From contig JBMNGO010000001.1 of NCBI GenBank assembly GCA_050949885.1, forward strand, positions 186,001-250,000: 64,000 nucleotides of DNA, read 5' to 3'. A model generated the notes under the pieces. It worked only from the letters and a program-made list of their open reading frames with translations. It had not been told where the DNA came from and did not search any database. This stretch comes from JBMNGO01 sp050949885 (GTDB lineage Bacteria > Bacillota > Syntrophomonadia > Syntrophomonadales > Syntrophomonadaceae). Of the stretch, positions 1 through 7,763 are shown in pieces. How positions within the stretch are numbered: the first letter of the stretch is position 1; the number at the start of each line of letters is the position of its first letter. The position numbers were made by a program, and so were the translations under genes.

Positions 1-1162
1 GCACAAAGAAATGGGGCCTAATTAGATTAAGCAAAATCTTAAGTTCTTCTTGAGAAGCATGTCCGGAGACATGAGCACCCATACCTCTTTCATAAATTAC
101 TTCTGCGCCTTGCCTGAATAGCAGATCCACTGTTTTGGCTACCAATTTTTCATTCCCGGGAATTGGACTAGCCGATATAATAACCGTGTCACCCGGCTCT
201 ATACCAACCCAACGATGATCAGCAGTAGCCATTCTGGTCAAAGCTGACATGGGTTCACCCTGTGATCCTGTTGTGGCAATTACTATCTGATTTGATGCGT
301 ATTTTCCTATATCTTCAGCTTCAATCAATATATTGTCCGGAATATCCATATACCCTAGTTCGCTGGCAATTCTTACATTGTTTATCATGCTGCGGCCCAC
401 AATAGCAACTTTACGACCGAATCTTTGAGCTGTAGAAACCACCTGCTGAATCCGGTGAATATTGGAAGCAAAGGTTGTGACAATTATGCGTCCTTCACAT
501 TTGCCGAAAAGATCTTCAAAGGTGTTGCCAACCACCTTTTCTGACATGGTAAACCCAGGCTTGTCCGCATTGGTACTGTCACTGAGCATAACCAGAACGC
601 CTTTTTCTCCTAATTCGGCCAGCTTGCGATAGTCAACCACCTGACCGTCAACAGGAGTCTGGTCAAGCTTAATATCACCTGTGTGCACCAATATCCCTAT
701 CGGGGTGTGTACAGCAATGCCCATAGCATCCGGAATACTATGGCTAACTCTAATAAATTCGATCTCCAAGGGTCCAATCTTTATTTTTTCCCTCTGACTA
801 ACTTCTGTAAGCCGAACTTTTTTTTCTAAATTATGCTCTTTGAGTTTTTCTACTACCAGCCCTAGTGTAAGTCTGCTGCCATAAATGGGAACATCTATCT
901 CTTTTAATACATAAGGTAATGCACCTACATGATCCTCATGTCCGTGAGTTAACAAAATGGCTTTTACCTTATCTTTATTATCTATCAAATATGAAAAATC
1001 AGGAATCACCACATCTATGCCCAGTAATTCCTCTTCCGGAAACATCAACCCAGCATCAATTACCACAATGGTATCCTGATATCTGATAGCCATCATGTTT
1101 TTTCCGATTTCCCCCAAACCGCCCAGGGGAATAATTTGTAGAATGGACTCACATTCAGACAC
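1..1162 (-). CDS. rnj: Ribonuclease J, C-terminal part missing
   Basis: Metallo-beta-lactamase/beta-CASP ribonuclease for mRNA decay and RNA maturation. The 387 visible codons begin SECESILQIIPLGGLGEIG and contain the zinc-binding LTHGHEDHVG motif, the second metal motif HTGDIKLD and the beta-CASP segment SGHASQEE near the cut edge. The family is about 555 residues, so roughly 170 are missing at the left edge. The start is GTG, placed by a GAGGAGGTG ribosome-binding site; a nearby ATG runs straight into a stop. It follows dapA, as rnjB does in Bacillus, but has its own promoter behind the dapA terminator. The family assignment is firm; which RNase J paralogue it is remains open. Confidence 0.95.
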   Translation of the reverse strand, partial: MSECESILQIIPLGGLGEIGKNMMAIRYQDTIVVIDAGLMFPEEELLGIDVVIPDFSYLIDNKDKVKAILLTHGHEDHVGALPYVLKEIDVPIYGSRLTLGLVVEKLKEHNLEKKVRLTEVSQREKIKIGPLEIEFIRVSHSIPDAMGIAVHTPIGILVHTGDIKLDQTPVDGQVVDYRKLAELGEKGVLVMLSDSTNADKPGFTMSEKVVGNTFEDLFGKCEGRIIVTTFASNIHRIQQVVSTAQRFGRKVAIVGRSMINNVRIASELGYMDIPDNILIEAEDIGKYASNQIVIATTGSQGEPMSALTRMATADHRWVGIEPGDTVIISASPIPGNEKLVAKTVDLLFRQGAEVIYERGMGAHVSGHASQEELKILLNLIRPHFFV

Positions 1163-1223
1163 CCAAGCACCTCCTCTTATTTAGTTGTCCAATAAAAGCC
1201 CGTACATTTCTTCTTCCTCGCTT

Positions 1224-1252
1224 ATTATAGTCGATTAGTCATTTGAATACAA
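1224..1252 (-). promoter_or_regulatory. Sigma-A promoter of the RNase J gene
   Basis: On the minus strand TTGTAT and TATAAT are separated by 17 bases. The site lies between the dapA terminator and the GTG start of the RNase J gene, giving a leader of about 55 bases. Confidence 0.75.
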
Positions 1253-1283
1253 CTTAGCAATCATATCAATGCAATACCAAATC

Positions 1284-1308
1284 AAAAAGATAGACCTTCC
1301 GGTCTATC
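1284..1308 (-). terminator. Rho-independent terminator after dapA
   Basis: A perfect 8-bp stem GATAGACC/GGTCTATC with a GGAA loop is followed by TTTTT on the minus strand. It lies 41 bases past the dapA stop and separates the dap operon from the RNase J gene. Confidence 0.9.
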
Positions 1309-1349
1309 CTCTAGCATTAAAATGCTATTTTGCTTCGGAAAGTTCAGGT

Positions 1350-2231
1350 TCAGCTAATCAGCCCATAATCTATCAGCAATTTCCGAATATATTCTCTCTC
1401 TTTTTCCGGCGCCGGAGCCAGCGGCAAACGGAATCCTCCAACCTTCATTCCCATCAGATTCATAGCCTCTTTTATGGGCACCGGATTGCTGATAATAAAC
1501 ATACCTTTGAAAATAGGGAATAATTTAGTATGCAACTGGCAGGCCTTTTCAACCTGGCCGGCAAAATAAGCATCAATCATAGCTTTCAGGTCATTCCCCA
1601 CTATGTGAGATACAACACTGACTATTCCGCTTCCACCTACAGCCAAAATTGGCAGGGTGAGGGAATCATCACCGGAATATATAACAAAATCCTTCGGAAC
1701 CAGGGTCTTTATCCGGGAAACTTGATCCAAATCACCGCAAGCCTCTTTAACCGAAGTAATATTTTTAATCTCTGCCAGTCTGGCTAATGTCTCAGGTAAC
1801 AGGTTAACACCTGTACGCCCCGGAACATTATAGATCATTATAGGAAGGGATACTGCGTCTGCAATAGCTTTGAAGTGCAGGTAAAGCCCCTCTTGGCTGG
1901 GTTTATTATAATAGGGAGTGATAGCCATTAGTCCGTCAACCCCAAGATTCTGGGCTTTAATGCTCATTTCTATAGATGCTTTGGTATTGTACGAACCGGT
2001 ATTAGCTATAACTTGCGCCTTATCTCCAACTCTTTCTTTAACTACAGCGAAAAGTTTAAGTTTTTCATCATTTGTCAATACGGGAGACTCTCCAGTAGTT
2101 CCGCATACTACAATGCCGTCTGAACCATTCTCGGTAAGATATACGGCCAAATCCCCAGCCTTTTGGTAATCAACCTCTCCTTGGTCATCGAAAGGTGTAA
2201 CCATGGCTGTAAACAATCTGGGCTCAGGCAT
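1350..2231 (-). CDS. dapA: 4-hydroxy-tetrahydrodipicolinate synthase
   Basis: Condenses pyruvate with aspartate semialdehyde, the first step specific to diaminopimelate, lysine and spore dipicolinate. The sequence shows the class I aldolase TIM-barrel signature: GTTGESPVLTNDE near the N-terminus, the tyrosine motif MIYNVPGRTG, and the Schiff-base lysine in SVKEACGD. At about 293 residues it has normal family length. I chose the ATG at 2231 (MPEPRLF), which sits behind AAAGGGGTG, over a GTG three codons upstream. It is the last gene of the dpaA-dpaB-asd-dapG-dapA run and is followed by a strong terminator. Confidence 0.96.
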   Translation of the reverse strand: MPEPRLFTAMVTPFDDQGEVDYQKAGDLAVYLTENGSDGIVVCGTTGESPVLTNDEKLKLFAVVKERVGDKAQVIANTGSYNTKASIEMSIKAQNLGVDGLMAITPYYNKPSQEGLYLHFKAIADAVSLPIMIYNVPGRTGVNLLPETLARLAEIKNITSVKEACGDLDQVSRIKTLVPKDFVIYSGDDSLTLPILAVGGSGIVSVVSHIVGNDLKAMIDAYFAGQVEKACQLHTKLFPIFKGMFIISNPVPIKEAMNLMGMKVGGFRLPLAPAPEKEREYIRKLLIDYGLIS

Positions 2232-2247
2232 TCTCACCACCCCTTTA

Positions 2248-3468
2248 CTATTTGCCTAAGTTAAATTTATCATGAAGAGCTCTTACAGCCAACTCCATAT
2301 GTTCTCTCTTAATCAAACACCAGATATTGGTATATGAATCTCCTGACTGCAGTATTGGTATGTTTTGCTCTTGCAAAGCTTCCACCACTTGGGCCATAAT
2401 TCCTGGAATTCCAGTCATAGCAGCACCTACTACAGCCACTTTAGCACAATCCAACTCAATCTTGGTATCAACGTCCATTTGCTCTAAAATTTTCTTGGTC
2501 TTCTCTAGATTCTGGTTGGAAACCGTAAAAATGATTCTCTCTGGCTGGACATTAATAAAATCCACACTTATATTAGCATCCGCTAAAGTCTTAAAAATCT
2601 TCAACTCCATATCCAACTTGTTGGCAGTTTCCGGGGGTATTACCCTGACTTGGGAAATACCCGACATATGGGCGATACCTGTAATCACCGAATCCCTAAT
2701 TACGTTTACTGCGCCATGGGCATAACGGCCGGTTATTAGTGTACCTGGGGAGTTACTGGTAGTTGACCTGACTCGTAGGGGGATTCCGCCTTGCATAGCG
2801 ATTTCCACTGCACGGGGATGAATCACTTTCGCTCCTTCACGGGACATCTGGCATAATTCATTGTAAGATACACTGTCCAGGAGTCTGGCATTGTCAACAA
2901 TGCGGGGGTCTGCAGTCATTACCCCATCCACATCAGTGAATATATCAACCAATTCTGCATTAAGAGCTACCCCCAGGGCACTTGCAGTAGTATCACTTCC
3001 ACCCCGGCCTAAAGTAGTTAATTCCCCTTCTTTGCTTGTTCCTTGAAAACCAGCCACCACCGGGACAATATTTTGTGCCAAACATTCAGATATTTTCTCG
3101 GGATTCACATATATAATGTGAGCATTCCCATAGTTTCCATCAGTTATTATTCCTGCCTGCTCCCCTGAAAAAAACCGGGCTGGAATCCCCTGCCGACATA
3201 GCTGACAGGTCAATAATACTCCTGATATCAATTCACCGCAGGACATAATAAGATCTAATTCCCGCAGCGGAGGATCAGGATTCACTTCCTTGACCAAACT
3301 TATTAAGGTATCGGTTGCATAAGGATCATGCTGTCTTCCCATAGCTGAAACGACTACAACTACATCATGGTTCTCTGCTTTAGCTGTACTAATTAAGTCA
3401 CAGACACGAGATCTAAGTTCAGCTGTAGCTAGGGAACTTCCGCCAAACTTTTGAACAATAATCCCCAA
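2248..3468 (-). CDS. dapG: Aspartate kinase
   Basis: Phosphorylates aspartate, opening the aspartate pathway. The N-terminus has the kinase motif VQKFGGSSLA, followed by the GRGGSDTTA substrate site and FTDVDGV. From about residue 265 onward there is a tandem ACT regulatory region (SQVRVIP..., CAKVAVVGAAM). The 406-residue length matches the alpha form of Bacillus aspartokinases; I call dapG because of its place between asd and dapA. The start is TTG with AGAGGTG seven bases upstream. It lies 13 bases after the asd stop. Confidence 0.95.
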   Translation of the reverse strand: MGIIVQKFGGSSLATAELRSRVCDLISTAKAENHDVVVVVSAMGRQHDPYATDTLISLVKEVNPDPPLRELDLIMSCGELISGVLLTCQLCRQGIPARFFSGEQAGIITDGNYGNAHIIYVNPEKISECLAQNIVPVVAGFQGTSKEGELTTLGRGGSDTTASALGVALNAELVDIFTDVDGVMTADPRIVDNARLLDSVSYNELCQMSREGAKVIHPRAVEIAMQGGIPLRVRSTTSNSPGTLITGRYAHGAVNVIRDSVITGIAHMSGISQVRVIPPETANKLDMELKIFKTLADANISVDFINVQPERIIFTVSNQNLEKTKKILEQMDVDTKIELDCAKVAVVGAAMTGIPGIMAQVVEALQEQNIPILQSGDSYTNIWCLIKREHMELAVRALHDKFNLGK

Positions 3469-3481
3469 TTAGCAACACCTC

Positions 3482-4498
3482 TTAATAAAGATTTTTCTCT
3501 GCCACAATTTCCGCTATCTGAATAGCATTGGTGGCAGCACCTTTTCTTATCTGATCCGCTGTTACCCATAATACTATGCCATTATCAACAGAAATATCTC
3601 TGCGAATCCTGCCGACAAAAACCTCATCACGATTAGATGTATATAAGGGCATGGGATATAAATTCTGCTGGGGATTATCCTGTACAATTACTCCGGGGGC
3701 ATTTTCCAGGATGGTTCTAATTTCCTTTACAGTTAAAGTTTTTTCCAACTCGATATTAATTGACTCCGAGTGACTCCTGTATACTGGTACCCTTACTGTA
3801 GTGGCAGCAATTTTAAGATCCGGTGCATGCATTATTTTCCGTGTTTCCCAAACCATTTTCATCTCTTCTCTGGTATAATCTTCATCCACAAATACATCTA
3901 TATGTGGAATAACATTATAACCGATGGGATACTTAAATACTTCACATTTTGGTTCGACTCCGTTTCTCAGGGCGTCAATATGATCATCCAGCTCCTGAAA
4001 ACCTGCTTTGCCGGCGCCGGATACTGCCTGGTAGGTTGAAACAACAACTCTTTTTAATCCGGCTGCCTTATGAATGGGATTTATTGCCACTACCATAATT
4101 GTTGTGGAACAGTTGGGATTAGCAATAATGCCTTTATGCAGAGCGATGTCCTGTGGATTAACCTCTGGTACGACTAAGGGAACTCCTTTTTCCAGCCTGA
4201 AAGCGTAGCTATTATCAATAACCACGCAGTTGTTATCAACCGCTAACGGAGCTAATTGCTTGCTTATATCTGAACCAACTGCAAAAAGAGCTAGATCAGC
4301 TTTTCTAAAAACGTCGGCATTAGCCGTTGTAACAACAAAAGTCTCTCCTCTAAATTTTATTTTGGTACCTTCTTCACTGGGGTCAGCCGCACATATAAGG
4401 TCCTTGATATTAAACTTTCTTTCTTCCAATATATTAAGCATTTCCTGTCCGACTGCTCCGGTTGCGCCAACTACTGCTAGTGTTAAACCATTTGCCAA
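3482..4498 (-). CDS. asd: Aspartate-semialdehyde dehydrogenase
   Basis: Reduces aspartyl phosphate to aspartate semialdehyde with NADPH. Visible features are the Rossmann start VVGATGAVGQEML, the catalytic cysteine in NPNCSTTIMV, and the active-site stretch VSTYQAVSGAGKAG. At 338 residues it has the usual length for the Gram-positive form. The start is TTG with GGGGAGGT seven bases upstream. A promoter lies in the 70-base gap behind dpaB, so asd-dapG-dapA can be transcribed in vegetative cells separately from the sporulation genes dpaA-dpaB. Confidence 0.96.
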   Translation of the reverse strand: MANGLTLAVVGATGAVGQEMLNILEERKFNIKDLICAADPSEEGTKIKFRGETFVVTTANADVFRKADLALFAVGSDISKQLAPLAVDNNCVVIDNSYAFRLEKGVPLVVPEVNPQDIALHKGIIANPNCSTTIMVVAINPIHKAAGLKRVVVSTYQAVSGAGKAGFQELDDHIDALRNGVEPKCEVFKYPIGYNVIPHIDVFVDEDYTREEMKMVWETRKIMHAPDLKIAATTVRVPVYRSHSESINIELEKTLTVKEIRTILENAPGVIVQDNPQQNLYPMPLYTSNRDEVFVGRIRRDISVDNGIVLWVTADQIRKGAATNAIQIAEIVAEKNLY

Positions 4499-4534
4499 AA
4501 ATAAGACCTCCCCGTACTTAAATCTATTAGGTGT

Positions 4535-4564
4535 ATTTTAGCATAACCATTTATTATTTCTCAA
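4535..4564 (-). promoter_or_regulatory. Sigma-A promoter of asd-dapG-dapA
   Basis: TTGAGA and TAAAAT are 18 bases apart on the minus strand, in the gap between dpaB and asd. It would give a leader of about 30 bases, too short for a lysine riboswitch, and I see none. Confidence 0.6.
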
Positions 4565-4568
4565 TAAA

Positions 4569-5174
4569 TTAACTTGGACCTAAAAGTACGGGTTGCAATT
4601 GTTTACCTTGCAGAGCATAAATGACCGTATCTACAACCAGATTGAGGTCTGCAACTACTGAATTGGCTTTTTCCAATGGGTTATCCTGCCTGAACGGTAC
4701 AAAATAAATATTTTTAGTATTTAATAAAAAGCCAATATTTCTGGCGTTTATCCCCAAAGCATCATTGGTTGATACTGCTATCACTACCGGCCGCTGATTC
4801 CTCAAGTGTGCTTTGATCGCCATTAATGCTGGCGTATCGATAATTCCATTAGCCAGTTTGGCAATAGTGTTTCCCGTAGCCGGCAAAACTACCACCACAT
4901 CCAACATCTGCTGAGGTCCTATAGGTTCTGCACCTGGAATAGAATTTATAATTGGATGGGGAGTGATTTTTCTTATTTCTTCTCTCAAATCCTCCACTCT
5001 ATAATAACGAGTATCTATTGTATCAACAGTGTATGAAAAAACAGGGACAATTGCTGCTCCTTCTGCAGCCAATGCCTTCATCTGCGGAATAACATCCTGA
5101 ATGGTACAATGAGAACCAGTCATAACGACGCCAACAGAAACTCCTCTCAGCCTTCCTTCTATAATATTTTGCAT
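4569..5174 (-). CDS. dpaB: Dipicolinate synthase subunit B
   Basis: Flavoprotein-like subunit (SpoVFB) of the enzyme that oxidises the dapA product to dipicolinic acid in the mother cell for export to the forespore. The sequence has the FMN-binding flavoprotein fold: GVSVGVVMTGSHCT at the start, VVVLPATGNTIAKLANGI in the middle and VIAVSTNDALG later. About 201 residues is normal. I start at the second of two adjacent start codons (ATG at 5174) because of AAAGGA spacing. It lies 17 bases after dpaA. Confidence 0.95.
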   Translation of the reverse strand: MQNIIEGRLRGVSVGVVMTGSHCTIQDVIPQMKALAAEGAAIVPVFSYTVDTIDTRYYRVEDLREEIRKITPHPIINSIPGAEPIGPQQMLDVVVVLPATGNTIAKLANGIIDTPALMAIKAHLRNQRPVVIAVSTNDALGINARNIGFLLNTKNIYFVPFRQDNPLEKANSVVADLNLVVDTVIYALQGKQLQPVLLGPS

Positions 5175-5191
5175 CACACTCTTCCTTTCCG

Positions 5192-6106
5192 TTATCCAAA
5201 AAGCAAGTTGTCATCCATTTTAGCCAGTTCCCTGATAATTAAGCGGGGAACCACATTAGCCAGTATCCTTCCGGCAGAAACGGGAGCAACCCTTCCAGGA
5301 AGTCCCGGGGCCAGGATAGCTTTTAGGCCAAAAGCGTTAGCAGCTTCAAAATCTGTACCACCTGGCTGAGCGGCCAGGTCAATAATTACTGTATCAGGAT
5401 TGGCATATTTTAGCACTTCGCGATCCAGAACCATATGGGGTACGGTATTAAATATAATGTCACTCTGTTTTGTAAAATCCTTTAAATCCATAAAGCCGGC
5501 TGTTTTACATCCCATTTCAAATGCCCTGGCCAGCTGCCCTTCGTTTCTAGCTATTACAGTTACATCGGAACCCAGAGCTTTAAGGGTTCTGGTTAAAGTC
5601 ATGGCCACCCTGCCAAAGCCGATCACCAGTGTTCTGCTTCCATGAATAGTGATTTTGGTTTCCTCCATGGCAATCTGAATTGCACCTTCCGCAGTGGGAA
5701 TAGAATTCATAATCGCAATTTCATCCATTTCGACTATTTCCAGCAAATTAAAGCCGTATTGCTTTGCCCAATTCTTTAAAAACTGGCGAGCAGACCCAAT
5801 TATTATCAGAGCATTAGGAGCTAACCTTTTAATGGCTTTTTCGGTTAGCTTTAGTTCTCCTTCGTAATAAACGGCTCTTATTACTCCTTCTGAGTTAGTA
5901 CCCGGCAAAGGCATTATAACAACTTCTGCTTCTTTTAGGGCATCCTCAATGGTATTTACCATGAACGCTCCGTATCCTACTTTTTCTCTGGGGAAACCAC
6001 ATGCGACAACAGTAGCTCCCATTTTGACCAGCTCTGATATTAGAATTAGTTCACGTTCATCCCCACCCAGCACTGCAATTTTTATGCCTGAAAGTACAGA
6101 ACTCAC
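5192..6106 (-). CDS. dpaA: Dipicolinate synthase subunit A
   Basis: NAD(P)-binding subunit SpoVFA of dipicolinate synthase. The N-terminal domain begins IKIAVLGGDERELIL. A second Rossmann domain near residue 155 (TLVIGFGRVAMTL) resembles dehydrogenase cofactor sites. A glycine-rich C-terminus LAPGLPGRVAPVSAG is typical of the family. The 304-residue length is normal. The start is GTG with AAAGGAGG upstream. Its presence is strong evidence that the organism makes endospores. Confidence 0.95.
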   Translation of the reverse strand: MSSVLSGIKIAVLGGDERELILISELVKMGATVVACGFPREKVGYGAFMVNTIEDALKEAEVVIMPLPGTNSEGVIRAVYYEGELKLTEKAIKRLAPNALIIIGSARQFLKNWAKQYGFNLLEIVEMDEIAIMNSIPTAEGAIQIAMEETKITIHGSRTLVIGFGRVAMTLTRTLKALGSDVTVIARNEGQLARAFEMGCKTAGFMDLKDFTKQSDIIFNTVPHMVLDREVLKYANPDTVIIDLAAQPGGTDFEAANAFGLKAILAPGLPGRVAPVSAGRILANVVPRLIIRELAKMDDNLLFG

Positions 6107-6147
6107 CAGTAATCCTCCTTTGTTGATTATGGCTATAATTTAATAGC

Positions 6148-6176
6148 ATTATATGTGTATAGCTTTTAGTTGGTGC
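6148..6176 (-). promoter_or_regulatory. Possible mother-cell sigma promoter of dpaA
   Basis: On the minus strand CATATAATG lies about 17 bases after GCACC, resembling the sigma-K form (AC, then CATANNNTA) or a sigma-E -10 element. Bacillus spoVF genes are known to be sigma-K dependent. The match is imperfect and is offered as a candidate. Confidence 0.35.
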
Positions 6177-6201
6177 CTGTTATAGGCTGCTAGGAGAAAA
6201 C

Positions 6202-6237
6202 GCCAAAACAATAATCGAGAGTATTACTCTCGATTAT
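6202..6237 (-). terminator. Terminator after dapB
   Basis: A perfect 11-bp stem (ATAATCGAGAG with its complement, 5-base loop) lies about 40 bases past the dapB stop. It is followed on the minus strand by TGTTTTGG, a weak U-tract. Confidence 0.65.
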
Positions 6238-6277
6238 AAAATCATCTATTAAATTACCGGGAAATTACCGGATTAAA

Positions 6278-7078
6278 TTAAATAAGGTTTTCCATACCAT
6301 AGACAAAACCCTGTCTTGCCCTCATCTTCTGAATAACCAGCAGCACTCCCTGCATAAATCCTTCCCGGTTGAAAGAATCATGTCTTATCTTTAGGCATTG
6401 ACCCGCCCCGCCAAAAATCACTTCTTGGTGAGCAATAAGACCCGGTAATCTTACACTATGTACCCTGATTTGTTCAACATTCCCACCGCGACATCCCGCT
6501 ACCCTTTCAAAACTTTTGATATTCTGCGGGGGCACAACAACTCGCCGCTGGTTTATCATGTCAACGGTTTTCAGGGCAGTGCCTGAAGGAGCATCTAGTT
6601 TTTGGTCATGGTGGAGCTCTATTATCTCGACATCAGGAAAATACTGGGCAGCCTCCTGAGCAAACTTCATCATTAAAACCGCTCCTATGGCAAAATTGGG
6701 GACAACTGCAACGCCCACCTTATTATCCACCGCTAGCCGCTCCAGTTGTTTCAATTCCGCATCATTTAACCCAGTAGTACCAATAACACACGTAATGCTT
6801 CTGGTTAAACCGGTTTTGGCATTGTTAAAAACCACCTGGGGATTAGTAAAATCTACCATTACGTCAGGTTTCTCTCTATCTAAAACTGTTTCCAAATCCG
6901 TTTCTATTTCCATTTCTGCATTGTCAAGTCCTGCTACCTGAGCTAAGGTTTCTCCTTTAGCCCTAATGTCCACTGCTCCCACCAGTTCCATGGTTTCCTC
7001 ATGGGAAACTGCTTTGATAGTCTCCAGACCCATTCTGCCCATTGCCCCAGTTACTACTACCCTGATTTTCTGCGACAT
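6278..7078 (-). CDS. dapB: 4-hydroxy-tetrahydrodipicolinate reductase
   Basis: Reduces the dapA product towards diaminopimelate. The N-terminus RVVVTGAMGRMGLETI binds NAD(P)H, VIGTTGLND follows, and the family signature ELHHDQKLDAPSGTAL carries the catalytic His pair and Lys. At 266 residues it has normal length. It has an ATG start with AGGAGG upstream. It is transcribed on the same strand as the dpa-dap operon but separated from it by a hairpin terminator; a TTGACT hexamer in the upstream gap may belong to its promoter. Confidence 0.96.
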   Translation of the reverse strand: MSQKIRVVVTGAMGRMGLETIKAVSHEETMELVGAVDIRAKGETLAQVAGLDNAEMEIETDLETVLDREKPDVMVDFTNPQVVFNNAKTGLTRSITCVIGTTGLNDAELKQLERLAVDNKVGVAVVPNFAIGAVLMMKFAQEAAQYFPDVEIIELHHDQKLDAPSGTALKTVDMINQRRVVVPPQNIKSFERVAGCRGGNVEQIRVHSVRLPGLIAHQEVIFGGAGQCLKIRHDSFNREGFMQGVLLVIQKMRARQGFVYGMENLI

Positions 7079-7185
7079 AAAAAAGAAAACCTCCTAAAAG
7101 TTCTTAGATCATAGTTTTATATATTTTGTATCCTTAGTCAATACTGGTGTGCCAAATCTTGTTACCGGGGTTATCAATGTTCTTC

Positions 7186-7617
7186 TCAAGAAGAATTCTT
7201 GTTGTAAAGACGAGCCTGTTCCAGTACATACTTGGTGATCTCCTGAGCCATGCGACGCTCAAAAAATGACCTGGACAACGGTTGTTTGATCATTTTTTTT
7301 ACTGTATCCATTAAATGCTGGGTATCACTAATCTCTCTCCTAATCGTTGCCAGGATATCATTTTCCGTATCCTTACCATAAAGATGGCTTAAGTCTTCCA
7401 AAACAGTAACCTGATTATTATTTAACGCTACAACTGCCACATGTTCCAACAACTGATGCCTATCCATATCATAGCTTAAGAAATCATAAACCATCTGCAG
7501 CCGCTTTTCATTATTCTTAATCATCAAAATGTGGCTGCTAAGATCCCTTTTATAGTTCTCGATTATTTTAACCTGTTCCAGGATATTCCGGTAAATTGCC
7601 ATTACCATCTGGCTCAT
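7186..7617 (-). CDS. Hypothetical helical protein
   Basis: I do not recognise this protein. The roughly 143 residues are almost entirely predicted helix, rich in Lys, Glu, Gln and Arg, with no signal peptide or membrane segment. Examples are EQVKIIENYKRDL near the N-terminus and FFERRMAQEITKYVLEQ near the C-terminus, suggesting a small coiled-coil cytoplasmic protein. I start at the ATG at 7617 because GAGGAA precedes it; a GTG four codons upstream is possible. It lies between dapB and the divergent rqcH gene. No function is proposed. Confidence 0.75.
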   Translation of the reverse strand: MSQMVMAIYRNILEQVKIIENYKRDLSSHILMIKNNEKRLQMVYDFLSYDMDRHQLLEHVAVVALNNNQVTVLEDLSHLYGKDTENDILATIRREISDTQHLMDTVKKMIKQPLSRSFFERRMAQEITKYVLEQARLYNKNSS

Positions 7618-7707
7618 AGCATTCCTCACAAGGTTTTTCTTCTTTTTAGTTCTACGTTAATAATAATAATCCTTTTAAATGGAAAGTTAAGCTAGTCTAT
7701 TATATAT

Positions 7708-7736
7708 TTGTAATGGTAATTTTATAATGCTATACT
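7708..7736 (+). promoter_or_regulatory. Sigma-A promoter of rqcH
   Basis: TTGTAA and TATACT are 17 bases apart on the plus strand, about 28 bases before the TTG start. Confidence 0.7.
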
Positions 7737-7763
7737 TTTTTTGGTCGACAGGGGGGAAATCTA

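Noticed and set aside
4499..4568. Lysine riboswitch ahead of asd
   Set aside because: The gap is 70 bases and contains only a promoter and a ribosome-binding site.
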